Part shown: positions 35,289 to 43,857 of the stretch, piece after piece
Layout of the letters: each line of letters opens with the position of its first letter
Numbering within the stretch: position 1 is the stretch's first letter
Origin: Pedobacter panaciterrae
GTDB taxonomy: Bacteria; Bacteroidota; Bacteroidia; Sphingobacteriales; Sphingobacteriaceae
Assembly (NCBI RefSeq): GCF_013204795.1
Contig: NZ_JABMKW010000017.1
Coordinates: forward strand, 434,001 to 498,000
Length of the DNA: 64,000 nt
Reading direction: 5' to 3'
Notes under the pieces: generated by a model
Database searches by the model: none
What the model was told of the DNA's origin: nothing
Seen by the model: only the letters and a program-made list of their open reading frames with translations
Position numbers and translations under genes: made by a program

Positions 35289-35939
35289 TTAGTAGCCAGC
35301 TGTAAAACGCTGACGAGGATGTTTGTTATTTTCTAGTTCATCAACAATTGCCATTGCCAAATCCTGAACCGACAAAGTACTTCTACCATCTTCATTAAAC
35401 ACAGGGCTATTTGTTCCTAAACGATATTTACCAGTTCGACCGGTTGTAATGCCGGGGTGCATTTCAATAGCAGGGCTAAAGAAACTCCATTGCAAATATT
35501 CCTCTTGTTTAAGTGAAGTTAAATAATCTCTGGCCGCAGTAGCACCGGCTTTATAATCCGCAGGAAAATCAGGTCCGTCAACTAATTGTTTACCATCAAT
35601 TTCCAAGCTACCTGCACCTCCAACAACAATTAGGCGATCCACTCCAGATGCTTTAACAGCTTTTTGAATGGCCTCGGAACCTGCTATAAAGTCGTGGTAC
35701 AGATTCGGGTTTGTCCATCCGCTATTGTATGCACTGATTACTGCATCACTTCCTTTTAATGTTTCTATTAAAGCCAATGTATCATTTACATCAACACCTT
35801 TAACAAACAAATTATTGTTGTCAATTTTAATCTTTTCAGGACTCCGTACAATAGCGGTAACCTCATGCCCGCGATTAAGTAATTCTTCTAAAATGGCGGT
35901 TCCTACGAAACCACTTGCGCCAATTAATGCTGTTTTCAT
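35289..35939 (-). CDS. NAD(P)-binding oxidoreductase (YwnB/NmrA-like)
   Basis: Rossmann-fold protein of 216 residues of the atypical SDR group, with GASGFVGTAILEELLNRGHE at the N-terminus, VISAYNSGW, and VDRLIVVGGAGSLEIDGKQ in the middle. There is no YxxxK, as is usual for this subgroup, so some members are sensors rather than enzymes. It is directly downstream of an Rrf2 regulator on the same strand (60 bases), the ywnA-ywnB type of arrangement seen in Firmicutes, suggesting a redox or nitrosative stress role. Confidence 0.88.
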   Translation of the reverse strand: MKTALIGASGFVGTAILEELLNRGHEVTAIVRSPEKIKIDNNNLFVKGVDVNDTLALIETLKGSDAVISAYNSGWTNPNLYHDFIAGSEAIQKAVKASGVDRLIVVGGAGSLEIDGKQLVDGPDFPADYKAGATAARDYLTSLKQEEYLQWSFFSPAIEMHPGITTGRTGKYRLGTNSPVFNEDGRSTLSVQDLAMAIVDELENNKHPRQRFTAGY

Positions 35940-35999
35940 ATCCTTATTTATTTTTAAATGTTATTGTAACATTTTTCATTACAGTTATATATAAAAAAA

Positions 36000-36410
36000 T
36001 CAATCAAAATGATTGCTGAAATCCGCAAGTGTTTGAGACGAAAGTTCTTTTACTAATGCCTGCTCTGTCGAATTATACAAGTTATTCAAATGTGTATTCA
36101 TTTGTTTACCTACAGAACATTGCGGATTAGGTGTATTCTTAGAAATACCTAGCAAATTATTTTGTTTTACTGCCTTATAAATATCTGCCAGATTAATCTC
36201 TTTTGCAGATTTACTTAAATAGCTCCCCCCATTTTTTCCCTCTTTACTATCAACAAATCCATGATTCCTTAAATTACTTAATTCCTTTCTTACCAATACT
36301 GGATTTATATTTATACTTCCGGCCATAAATTCTGATGACAACAGTTCACCCTTAGCCCTTTCAAGTAAAGTAAGTATATGTAAAGAAATAGCAAATCTCG
36401 AGTTATTCAT
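36000..36410 (-). CDS. Rrf2 family transcriptional regulator
   Basis: Winged-helix repressor of 136 residues. NNSRFAISLHILTLLERAKG opens the DNA-binding domain, with INPVLVRKELSNLRNHGFVD as the recognition region and KNGGSYLSKSAKEINLADIY as the wing. Only one cysteine (NPQCSVG) lies in the region that holds three in NsrR/IscR, so no Fe-S cluster is expected. I chose the ATG at 36410 because homologues begin there; the upstream extension is not domain-like. Likely controls itself and the oxidoreductase downstream. Confidence 0.92.
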   Translation of the reverse strand: MNNSRFAISLHILTLLERAKGELLSSEFMAGSININPVLVRKELSNLRNHGFVDSKEGKNGGSYLSKSAKEINLADIYKAVKQNNLLGISKNTPNPQCSVGKQMNTHLNNLYNSTEQALVKELSSQTLADFSNHFD

Positions 36411-36469
36411 TCTGTAACTAAAATTATTACAGTACAAAGGTAGGGTAATAATTGTAAATTCCAAATACC

Positions 36470-36615
36470 AGGATCCGTGCTAGATCGATGCTTGTTCGAC
36501 GATGCTTCGACTTTACTTCGCAAAACAGGTACTTTTGCCGAACAATCGGCACTCTAAAGCCGGACATCCAGTACCTAACACAAAGCCTGTTGTTGCCAGT
36601 TACAGCGGGCCACCA
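36470..36615. other. GC-rich structured intergenic element
   Basis: This stretch is clearly richer in G+C than its surroundings and contains nested inverted repeats: GCCGA-ACAA-TCGGC (36537-36550) inside AGGTACT (36527-36533) ... AGTACCT (36570-36576), plus a direct repeat of GATGCTT/TTCGAC motifs at 36487-36511. An open frame of 68 codons crosses it on the minus strand but does not look like protein. It may be a structured RNA or a dispersed repeat. Confidence 0.5.
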
Positions 36616-36641
36616 TAATTTAATGATTAGCAAGTTTCGGG

Positions 36642-36672
36642 TTTTATTGTCTGGCTTATCAGCGTAATTTTG
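36642..36672 (+). promoter_or_regulatory. Putative promoter of the Ada-like gene
   Basis: TTTT (36642-36645), 19 bases, TAATTTTG (36665-36672), 19 bases before the ATG at 36692. Confidence 0.45.
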
Positions 36673-36691
36673 TTATATTAAATTAAAGATC

Positions 36692-37540
36692 ATGGAAACA
36701 TTAAGCCAAATTGATTACAACAGAATTGCCGAGGCGATAGCATATTTAAAATTAAATTTTAAACAACAACCTTCGCTAGATCAAGTTGCTGAGCATATTA
36801 ACCTGAGTCCATTTCATTTTCAACGGATGTTTAAAGAATGGGCAGGCGTTACTCCAAAGAAATTCCTGCAGTACCTTTCTATTGAATACGCAAAAAGCAT
36901 CCTTAAAGATAAAGAAACAACCTTATTTGATGCAGCCTATGAGACAGGATTATCAGGCACCAGTCGTCTGCACGATCTCTTCATAAATATAGAAGGAATG
37001 ACTCCGGGTGAATTTAAAAATGGAGGGGAACAGCTTACCATAAACTATAGCTATGCAGAAAGCCCTTTCGGATCTCTAATAGTCGCATCAACAAAAAAAG
37101 GAATTTGCTATATGGCTTTTGCTGATGACCAGATAGAGGCATTAACAATGTTAAAAAGCACATTCCCTAATGCTAAGTATTGTCAGCTATTGGATATGAT
37201 ACAGCAGAATGCACTTTACATCTTTACTCAGGACTGGAGCAGACTAAATGAAATTAAACTTCATTTAAAGGGCACAACTTTTCAAATAAAAGTATGGGAA
37301 ACCTTGTTAAAGGTTCCTATGGGAGATTTATCTACCTATGCTACCATCGCATCTGCAATTAACAATCCAAAAGCCAATAGAGCAGTGGGCTCAGCTATTG
37401 GGAACAATCCCGTTGCTTTTTTGATTCCATGCCACAGAGTCATTAAATCCACAGGAGAATTTGGGCAGTATCATTGGGGTAGTTCCCGTAAAACAGCAAT
37501 AATAGGATGGGAGGCTGCAAAAACAAATTCTCAAGAATAA
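36692..37540 (+). CDS. AraC-type/methylated-DNA-protein cysteine methyltransferase fusion (Ada-like)
   Basis: Alkylation-repair and regulatory fusion of 282 residues. The N-terminal 108 residues are an AraC helix-turn-helix domain (PSLDQVAEHINLSPFHFQRM). The C-terminal half is an O6-alkylguanine-DNA alkyltransferase with acceptor Cys247 in IPCHRV, preceded by FQIKVWETLLKVPMGDLSTY and NRAVGSAIGNNPVAFL. The N-terminal zinc domain of E. coli Ada, which senses methylphosphotriesters, is missing. Convergent with the AlkA-like gene, six bases apart. It repairs O6-meG by suicide transfer; whether methylation also triggers gene activation is open. Confidence 0.95.
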   Translation: METLSQIDYNRIAEAIAYLKLNFKQQPSLDQVAEHINLSPFHFQRMFKEWAGVTPKKFLQYLSIEYAKSILKDKETTLFDAAYETGLSGTSRLHDLFINIEGMTPGEFKNGGEQLTINYSYAESPFGSLIVASTKKGICYMAFADDQIEALTMLKSTFPNAKYCQLLDMIQQNALYIFTQDWSRLNEIKLHLKGTTFQIKVWETLLKVPMGDLSTYATIASAINNPKANRAVGSAIGNNPVAFLIPCHRVIKSTGEFGQYHWGSSRKTAIIGWEAAKTNSQE

Positions 37541-37546
37541 AAGACC

Positions 37547-38449
37547 TTATTCTTTATTTGCAAGACTTCTCCAAAGATAAAACACCAGATAACTCTCCCA
37601 TCCAGGATAATTTCTAAAAAATGCCTGAATTTCCTCATGCTGTTTTTTATCTGTAATGATATTATGGTTTAACAAAGAATTTAAAAGCCCTGCATCGCCA
37701 TAAGGAACACATGAATGTTCCTTTAAAGATTTCATAAGGGCATAGTTGGCAGTCCACACACCTATGCCCTTTATACTATTCAATGCTTTTTGTCTTGCGT
37801 TAAGGTCCGGCAAAGCAAGTAAATTATCTTTGCTCATTTCTCCACTGGCAAATGCCTTAGCAATAATAATCAGGTATTCGGCTTTACTTCTTGAGAATTG
37901 CATTTCTCTCAAATCATCTATAAAAAGTTCCGCAAGGACCTTGCAATCTGGAAACACATAATAATTGACACCATTAAAAGGAATATAAGTTCCGTACTTT
38001 TCTACCAGTCGTCTTTTTAATCTATATGCAAAAGTGAGATTGATCTGCTGCCCTATTATTGCCCAACAAATAGCTTCAAATAAATTAGGAATACCTATTA
38101 ATCTTAACCCGCTATATGCTGTTATCATATAAGCTAGCCTTTCATCATTTTTTACTAATCGATAAAAGGATTCCATATCTTTTTCAAGGTCAAACCAATC
38201 AGATACAAATTGTTTGAGCTTTTTTACACCGTTTTCTTCCAGATCTCCTACAAGTACTTCGATCAGCAATTTACCTTCATAAAAGGCTACGCTAACCAAT
38301 AACTGGCGACCCTCAATTTCAATAACCTTTATAACCTGATCTGCATCTACTTTGTGCATGCAATCGTCAAAGTTTCTATCCAAAAACCACAAACACTCTT
38401 CGAAATCAAAATTCCTAGGGACTTCAATAGATATGACTTGTTTATTCAT
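37547..38449 (-). CDS. DNA-3-methyladenine glycosylase II (AlkA-like)
   Basis: Base-excision enzyme of 300 residues that removes alkylated purines. An AlkA-type N-terminal domain (about 1-115) is followed by the HhH-GPD fold: AICWAIIGQQINLTFAYRLK, the hairpin LNSIKGIGVWTANYALM and the catalytic Asp in VPYGDAGLL. It pairs convergently with the Ada-like gene, so the two form an alkylation-repair pair. Confidence 0.92.
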   Translation of the reverse strand: MNKQVISIEVPRNFDFEECLWFLDRNFDDCMHKVDADQVIKVIEIEGRQLLVSVAFYEGKLLIEVLVGDLEENGVKKLKQFVSDWFDLEKDMESFYRLVKNDERLAYMITAYSGLRLIGIPNLFEAICWAIIGQQINLTFAYRLKRRLVEKYGTYIPFNGVNYYVFPDCKVLAELFIDDLREMQFSRSKAEYLIIIAKAFASGEMSKDNLLALPDLNARQKALNSIKGIGVWTANYALMKSLKEHSCVPYGDAGLLNSLLNHNIITDKKQHEEIQAFFRNYPGWESYLVFYLWRSLANKE

Positions 38450-38530
38450 ATCTCAAAAGTATTCATTTGTTTATACAATAAAATCTGATTCTTGCTTAAT
38501 ATGTAGTACCAACTTATTCCCGCAAACCTT

Positions 38531-40192
38531 TTATAGCCTAACTTTAACCGACTTCTCATTTGCCCCGTTAAGGTAAACTACCTGCTGTTTGGCTTTTCTT
38601 AATTCGCCCCCATCTATATTAACGAACTCGTTACCTGTCCCTTCCAAACTAAGCAATACTTTACAGGGGCTTAAAACACGGACACCTGTAAGCAATATAT
38701 CTTTGGAATTTGTGATCCGAAGCAATGAAGGAGCATCTAAACTTCCTTGCAAACTTAAGCCATTTATAGAAACATCCTGAACATTATCAAAAACTACAGC
38801 AGGCCGAAGGTCATTCTTCTCAAACTCAAACCGCACATTATGCAAGCTTAAGCCTTTTACGTTTCGGGCATATAAACCATAAGCTGGCGGCCCACCTGGT
38901 GTTTTGTCCCATACACCAAAATATTCAGCTACAATATTGGGCACGTCTCGCTTTTCTGCCTGTTCTGCAGTTCCCCCACCCGCATACTTTATATGAACAT
39001 CGGTAAAACTGATGTCTTCAATATAATATTCGCCCATTGCATTCAAGGTAATGCAGGAGTTTTTTTCACCCTCCCATGTATGTAAATCAAAATGAATGTC
39101 AGGATGAGGAACTGGCAATGCTACAACATTAGCCCTTATGTTATTAAATGAAATATTTCGGAGATAGGGTTTCCCGGCAAGTTGATTATTTTCTGCATTT
39201 TTATTACTATTTACCCCGCTGAAGCCAATACCGATTGGACCGGTTACATTTTCCATAACTATATTTGAGAAGCTAAAGTTCTGTATACCTGCAACACCGG
39301 CACTGATCTTTATTGCACAACCATAAGTATCATAAATAAGGCAGTTAGTAATAGCAATATTTTGTGATTCACCACCCCCAAAACGAAATATTGACCATCG
39401 TGTACTGAAACTACAATTAGTTACTGTAACGAACTTATTGCTACCAAATAAGGCACAGGCATCGTCCTGGCACTGAACATCACTGTTAATCAAATGAACA
39501 TATTGACAGCTATTGAAATGAAAGCCATCATTATTTTTATTTACCCGGTTGTAAATCCGTACACCATCAATATACGCATGTTTGCACTTCAATAATCGCA
39601 CGCAATGATATGCGCTGGCAGCCATAAAAACATCATCCATCCGCAAGTTAGTACACTGGTAAAATATTAAGAGATGAGGCCGATCAAAATTGCCGTTTAC
39701 TCCGTTTTGTCCAGGCCCGGTATTGTCGCCCTTTCCTGTATAAAATGCGAGACCATTTCCATCTATAGTCCCCTTGCCTTCTATACTAAGTCTTTCAGCA
39801 TTTACGGCATATAAGAATACAATATTCCCATTTCCTTCGGGAATTCCTTTTCCTGCTGTATAATCCTCTCTTTTAGGACTTCCCAAAAGTTTTGCTTCTG
39901 CAGAAAGGTGCAAAGTTACATTAGATTTAAGCTCCAGAGTTCCCGACAGAAATACGCCGGCAGGGATCATCACCACACCCCCTTTATTATCACTACAAGT
40001 ATTTATAGCATTCTGAATAGCATTTGTATCGAGCACCTTGCCGTCTCCTTTAGCTCCAAAATCTCTGATATTGTAAACATCTGTTCTGCTTTCTGCCTGG
40101 GGTATCTTTGCACTAATTAACGAAGCTCCGGCTACCGTAAGTGCGGGCACAGAAACTCTTCCTAGCCATTGACGGCGGGATAATTGATCCAT
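38531..40192 (-). CDS. GH28-like right-handed beta-helix protein, exported by Tat-like signal
   Basis: Member of the pectin-hydrolase (polygalacturonase) fold, 553 residues. SRRQWLGRVSVPALTVAGAS is a Tat-type signal, then VYNIRDFGAKGDGKVLDTNA and IPAGVFLSGTLELKSNVTLH start the beta-helix. Acidic motifs NNDGFHF and QCQDDACALFG fit the GH28 catalytic aspartates, but the GHG motif that should follow is replaced by STRWSIFRFGGG. Activity may therefore differ from classical GH28. I use the ATG at 40192, which starts the signal peptide; it is a lone gene, not in a SusC/SusD locus. Confidence 0.85.
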   Translation of the reverse strand: MDQLSRRQWLGRVSVPALTVAGASLISAKIPQAESRTDVYNIRDFGAKGDGKVLDTNAIQNAINTCSDNKGGVVMIPAGVFLSGTLELKSNVTLHLSAEAKLLGSPKREDYTAGKGIPEGNGNIVFLYAVNAERLSIEGKGTIDGNGLAFYTGKGDNTGPGQNGVNGNFDRPHLLIFYQCTNLRMDDVFMAASAYHCVRLLKCKHAYIDGVRIYNRVNKNNDGFHFNSCQYVHLINSDVQCQDDACALFGSNKFVTVTNCSFSTRWSIFRFGGGESQNIAITNCLIYDTYGCAIKISAGVAGIQNFSFSNIVMENVTGPIGIGFSGVNSNKNAENNQLAGKPYLRNISFNNIRANVVALPVPHPDIHFDLHTWEGEKNSCITLNAMGEYYIEDISFTDVHIKYAGGGTAEQAEKRDVPNIVAEYFGVWDKTPGGPPAYGLYARNVKGLSLHNVRFEFEKNDLRPAVVFDNVQDVSINGLSLQGSLDAPSLLRITNSKDILLTGVRVLSPCKVLLSLEGTGNEFVNIDGGELRKAKQQVVYLNGANEKSVKVRL

Positions 40193-40336
40193 ACTGTAGT
40201 TTGATTTATAAATGATTTTACTATCATAAATATACGGACGACGATAAAACAATAACTCTCCCGAATAAACTAAATGCTCAGCCGTATTGGCTTTTGGCAA
40301 GGCTATTGTAGATAAATAATTCCAACCAATATCATT

Positions 40337-40828
40337 ATGAAAAAATCACTTCTACTTTTAACAGGCATTGCACTACTTGCCTCCGCTTGTAATAGCAGCA
40401 ATACTGATGATAAAAGTGTCGACAGTACTTCAGTAACATCCATGGACACTTCTCTAACACCATCTGTACCTGTTCAGGAAAAAATATCTGAGTGCTATAT
40501 CTACACTAAAAACAGAGATACTGCCAAACTTAAAATAAACACAGAAAATGACGAATTGACCGGTGATTTGAGTTATAGTCTATTTGAAAAAGATAGTAAC
40601 AAGGGGACCATTTCAGGAGAGGTTAAAGGCGACACAATTCTAGCAGAATACAATTTCGATTCGGAAGGGATGCGCTCAACCAGAGAAGTTGTATTTTTAA
40701 AAAGAGACAGAAAACTATATGAGGGCTTTGGCGAAGTAGAAGAGAAAAACGGCAAAACTGTATTTAAAGACAGATCAAAATTAAAATTTGGAGACGCAAT
40801 AGTATTTTCTTTAACAGATTGTAAATAG
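40337..40828 (+). CDS. Hypothetical lipoprotein, 163 aa
   Basis: Lipoprotein with signal LLLLTGIALLASAC (lipid-bearing Cys18), a Ser/Thr/Asp-rich linker (about 19-50) and a compact beta-rich domain (DELTGDLSYSLFEKDSNKGT, VKGDTILAEYNFDSEGMRST). The pattern of a short domain with repeated G-D-T turns is common in Pedobacter and Flavobacteria lipoproteins of unknown function. Convergent with the RluA gene, one base apart. Confidence 0.8.
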   Translation: MKKSLLLLTGIALLASACNSSNTDDKSVDSTSVTSMDTSLTPSVPVQEKISECYIYTKNRDTAKLKINTENDELTGDLSYSLFEKDSNKGTISGEVKGDTILAEYNFDSEGMRSTREVVFLKRDRKLYEGFGEVEEKNGKTVFKDRSKLKFGDAIVFSLTDCK

Positions 40829-40829
40829 G

Positions 40830-41516
40830 CTAAAAATTTTCAAAGCGTTCCCAAAAACCATCAACAGGTAGCTTAGCAAAAATATTTACAGGCTCTTTTT
40901 TTACTGGATGAATAAATTGCAATCTACGCGCATGTAAGCAGATACTACCCTTTCTGCTTCCTCTGGGATAACCATATTTGTTATCACCAACAATAGGACA
41001 TCCTAAAGTAGATAGCTGTACTCTTATTTGATGAGAACGCCCGGTAAGCGGATCAACTTCAATCAGGTAATAACCACCAAGTTCCCCTATTAACCTATAA
41101 CTTAATTCCGAACGCTGACTTCCGGGAACTTCAACATTATGCGGAGTAACAATATTTTTTTGAGGGTTTTTTACTAACCAATGAACAAGTGTACCTGAAG
41201 CTTTAGCAGGCTTATTCCTAACAATGGCCCAATACGTTTTTTTTACTTCGCGATTTTTGAATACTGCATTCATCCGCTCTAATGCCTTGCTTGTTTTAGC
41301 AAAAAGTATTACTCCACTAACGGGCCTGTCTAAACGGTGCACAACACCCAAAAAAGCACTATTAGGTTTATTATACTTTTTAGCAAGATATTTTTTAACC
41401 TGCTCATCAAGAGGCTCATCTCCAGTTTCATCAATCTGCACAATATCACCTGCGCGTTTCAGTACCGCTATAAGGTGATTGTCCTCGTAAAGCACATCTT
41501 TATCAGTTACCGGCAT
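40830..41516 (-). CDS. RluA family pseudouridine synthase
   Basis: RNA-modifying enzyme of 228 residues that converts uridine to pseudouridine in rRNA or tRNA. The catalytic HRLDRPVSGVILFAKTSKAL is clear, with LTGRSHQIRVQLSTLGCPIV further on. The S4 RNA-binding domain of larger members is absent. Its ATG shares a base with the panB stop (TAATG), so the two genes are co-translated. Confidence 0.93.
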   Translation of the reverse strand: MPVTDKDVLYEDNHLIAVLKRAGDIVQIDETGDEPLDEQVKKYLAKKYNKPNSAFLGVVHRLDRPVSGVILFAKTSKALERMNAVFKNREVKKTYWAIVRNKPAKASGTLVHWLVKNPQKNIVTPHNVEVPGSQRSELSYRLIGELGGYYLIEVDPLTGRSHQIRVQLSTLGCPIVGDNKYGYPRGSRKGSICLHARRLQFIHPVKKEPVNIFAKLPVDGFWERFENF

Positions 41517-42331
41517 TAATACTGCTCCTTTTCGTTCGGGAAATCCTTTGCTTTCACATCTTTAATGTACGACTGTGCAGCTCCCAATATACCATCATAC
41601 AGATTTACATATTGACGCAAGAAGCGAGGCTTAAAACCTTTTGTTAAACCAATCATATCATTAACAACCAAGACCTGACCATCGCAATCAGGGCCCGCAC
41701 CAATACCTATAGTAGGAATTTGTAAACTTTCAGAAACTACTTTAGCTAATTTTGCTGGTATTTTTTCAAGCACAATAGCAAAACAACCAGCCTCCTGAAG
41801 CGCAATTGCATCAGTTTTTAACTTCTCTGCTTCATCTTCATCTTTTGCTCTTACAGTATAAGTTCCGAACTTATAAATAGACTGAGGTGTTAATCCAAGG
41901 TGCCCCATAACAGGAATTCCGGCCGTAATGATGCGCGATATTGACTCTGCTACTTCTGTTCCACCTTCAAGCTTTACGCCGTGTGCCCCAGATTCTTTCA
42001 TGATCCTGATAGCAGAATTAAGTGCTTCTTTAGAATTTCCCTGATAGCTACCAAAAGGCAGATCGACTACAACGAAAGCTCGTTTTGCTCCTCTAACTAC
42101 ACCTTGAGCATGATAAATCATCTGATCAAGTGTGATAGGTAAGGTGGTTTCATGTCCAGCCATTACATTAGATGCAGAGTCCCCAACTAATAATACATCC
42201 AAACCAGCATCATCAAGAATAGTGGCCATCGAATAATCGTAAGCGGTTAACATGGCTATTTTCTCTCCACTAGCCTTCATCTCCTGAAGTATATGTGTGG
42301 TTATGCGTTTAACCTCTTTGTTTACAGACAT
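41516..42331 (-). CDS. panB: 3-methyl-2-oxobutanoate hydroxymethyltransferase
   Basis: First step of pantothenate synthesis: transfers a hydroxymethyl group from methylene-THF to ketoisovalerate. The 271 residues include [50 protein letters not shown] and [18 protein letters not shown], with metal and substrate residues at the usual places. I start at 42331 ([13 protein letters not shown]). It is followed by an RluA gene with a one-base overlap; panC and panD are not in the window. Confidence 0.97.
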   Translation of the reverse strand: MSVNKEVKRITTHILQEMKASGEKIAMLTAYDYSMATILDDAGLDVLLVGDSASNVMAGHETTLPITLDQMIYHAQGVVRGAKRAFVVVDLPFGSYQGNSKEALNSAIRIMKESGAHGVKLEGGTEVAESISRIITAGIPVMGHLGLTPQSIYKFGTYTVRAKDEDEAEKLKTDAIALQEAGCFAIVLEKIPAKLAKVVSESLQIPTIGIGAGPDCDGQVLVVNDMIGLTKGFKPRFLRQYVNLYDGILGAAQSYIKDVKAKDFPNEKEQY

Positions 42332-42355
42332 AGTTCTATAGTTTTGTAGCGACAA

Positions 42356-42499
42356 AATTAGTTTTTACATTCGAAATAAAGACAGTTTTATCGTTTTTGT
42401 GACATTTTGTTAATGCCTGTCTAAGTTTATATAGTGCTATATAAACTTAGAGCGATTTATAATTGCCAAATGCCATTCGAAACAATCTAAAAAAAAATC
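42356..42499. other. Divergent panB/carA intergenic region, left part
   Basis: No gene. It must hold the panB promoter on the minus strand and contains the long palindrome at 42420-42451. Confidence 0.4.
42420..42451. repeat. Perfect 32-bp palindrome
   Basis: TCTAAGTTTATATAG (42420-42434) and CTATATAAACTTAGA (42437-42451) are exact inverted repeats around a 2-base centre. There is no T-run on either side, so it is not a typical terminator. It may be an operator or a cruciform-prone element between panB and carA. Confidence 0.7.
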
Positions 42500-42529
42500 T
42501 TGATTTAAATCCTCAAAAACGTATCTTTG
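42500..42529 (+). promoter_or_regulatory. carA promoter
   Basis: TTG (42500-42502), 19 bases, TATCTTTG (42522-42529): a near-consensus Bacteroidetes promoter. Transcription should start near 42534, leaving a leader of about 115 bases before carA. Confidence 0.65.
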
Positions 42530-42538
42530 TATCCCGAA

Positions 42539-42658
42539 ATGAAGGGGTCACTTAACAGCACATTTGTTAACTACAAAAACGGCATCAAAGCCGCGCTAGA
42601 GCCATCATTTTTTCCTTTTTTTATCCCAATAATTTCTCTTAATAAATACCATGACTAA
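42539..42658 (+). CDS. Candidate leader peptide overlapping carA, 39 aa
   Basis: An ATG only a few bases after the predicted transcription start opens 39 codons ending PSFFPFFIPIISLNKYHD. The stop overlaps the carA start by 8 bases. The T6-CC-T7 tract (about 42608-42622) lies within it, after a small GGC/GCC hairpin. It contains no Arg codon. It may be a translated leader controlling carA, or chance. Confidence 0.4.
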   Translation: MKGSLNSTFVNYKNGIKAALEPSFFPFFIPIISLNKYHD

Positions 42659-43763
42659 TTACACCAAGTTACCTGCAATCTTGTTACTGGCTGATGGCAC
42701 AGTTTACCACGGTAAAGCCGCTGGAAAAATAGGCACAACAACAGGCGAGATCTGTTTTAATACAGGTATGACAGGATATCAGGAAATTTTTACGGATCCT
42801 TCTTATTTCGCCCAGATTATGGTAACCACCAATGCACATATTGGAAATTATGGTATCCACAAAGACGAAACTGAATCAGAAAGTATAAAAATTGCCGGTT
42901 TAGTTTGTAAAAATTATAACATTGGTTTTAGCCGTAAAGAAGCTTCTGAGTCTATACAGGATTATTTTCAGAATGAAAATATTGTAGGCATTTCTGATAT
43001 CGATACACGCGCTTTGGTTCGTCACATCAGAAATAAAGGAGCAATGAATGCAATTATTTCTTCAGAAATCATTGACCTTGAAGAATTAAAAAGCAAATTA
43101 GCCGAGGTACCATCTATGGATGGTTTAGAATTATCTTCTAAAGTTTCTACCAAAACACCTTATTTCTATGGTTCACCTGATGCTACCTATAAAATAGCAG
43201 CATTAGATTTGGGTATCAAGAAAAACATTTTACGCAACTTCGACGACAGGGATATTTATGTTCAGGTTTTCCCTGCTAAAACTACTTTCGAGGAAATGGA
43301 CAAATGGGGTGCTGATGGTTATTTTATTTCTAATGGACCTGGTGATCCTTCGGCAATGCCGTATGCTATTGAAACTGTTACAAAAATATTAGCTGCTGAC
43401 AAACCTCTTTTTGGAATATGCTTAGGGCATCAATTACTTGCAGAAGCAAATGGAATTGGCACCATGAAAATGTTCAACGGCCACAGGGGCTTAAATCATC
43501 CAGTTAAAAATATCATTAAAAATCATTGCGAAGTAACTTCACAAAACCATGGTTTTGGAGTTATCCCTGAAGATGTTAGAAAATCAGAAAAGGTAGAGAT
43601 TACCCACATTAATTTAAATGATCAGTCTATAGAAGGTATCCGTATGAAAGGCAAAAAAGCATTTTCAGTTCAATACCACCCTGAATCATCTCCAGGCCCA
43701 CATGATTCACGTTACCTTTTCGACGACTTTATAAGTATGATTAAGAACGAATTGGCCTGGTAA
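42651..43763 (+). CDS. carA: Carbamoyl-phosphate synthase small (glutaminase) subunit
   Basis: Supplies ammonia from glutamine to the large subunit for carbamoyl phosphate, the precursor of pyrimidines and arginine. The 370-residue protein has an N-terminal CPSase domain (LADGTVYHGKAAGKIGTTTG, NTGMTGYQEIFTDPSYFAQI) and a C-terminal class I glutamine amidotransferase with nucleophile Cys in FGICLGHQLLA and the His/Glu pair in SVQYHPESSPGPHDS. carB is not adjacent; the next gene is an ABC transporter. Control through the 42539-42658 leader is possible. Confidence 0.97.
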   Translation: MTNYTKLPAILLLADGTVYHGKAAGKIGTTTGEICFNTGMTGYQEIFTDPSYFAQIMVTTNAHIGNYGIHKDETESESIKIAGLVCKNYNIGFSRKEASESIQDYFQNENIVGISDIDTRALVRHIRNKGAMNAIISSEIIDLEELKSKLAEVPSMDGLELSSKVSTKTPYFYGSPDATYKIAALDLGIKKNILRNFDDRDIYVQVFPAKTTFEEMDKWGADGYFISNGPGDPSAMPYAIETVTKILAADKPLFGICLGHQLLAEANGIGTMKMFNGHRGLNHPVKNIIKNHCEVTSQNHGFGVIPEDVRKSEKVEITHINLNDQSIEGIRMKGKKAFSVQYHPESSPGPHDSRYLFDDFISMIKNELAW

Positions 43764-43801
43764 TATTCACCGGTTCAAAATTATCATTTTACCGACATTT
43801 T

Positions 43802-43845
43802 AGAAGGTTTAGCAGAATAGCGTTTTCTATTCCTCTAAACCTTCT
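43802..43845 (+). terminator. Long hairpin between carA and the ABC genes
   Basis: AGAAGGTTTAG (43802-43812) pairs with CTAAACCTTCT (43835-43845), and an inner GAATAG/CTATTC stem extends it. There is no T-run after it, so it may be a weak terminator or a processing site just before the ATG at 43858. Confidence 0.5.
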
Positions 43846-43857
43846 TACATTTATAAC

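Noticed and set aside
36427..36633. 68-codon ORF on the minus strand
   Set aside because: It crosses the structured GC-rich element and overlaps the Rrf2 upstream region; the translation has no recognisable pattern.
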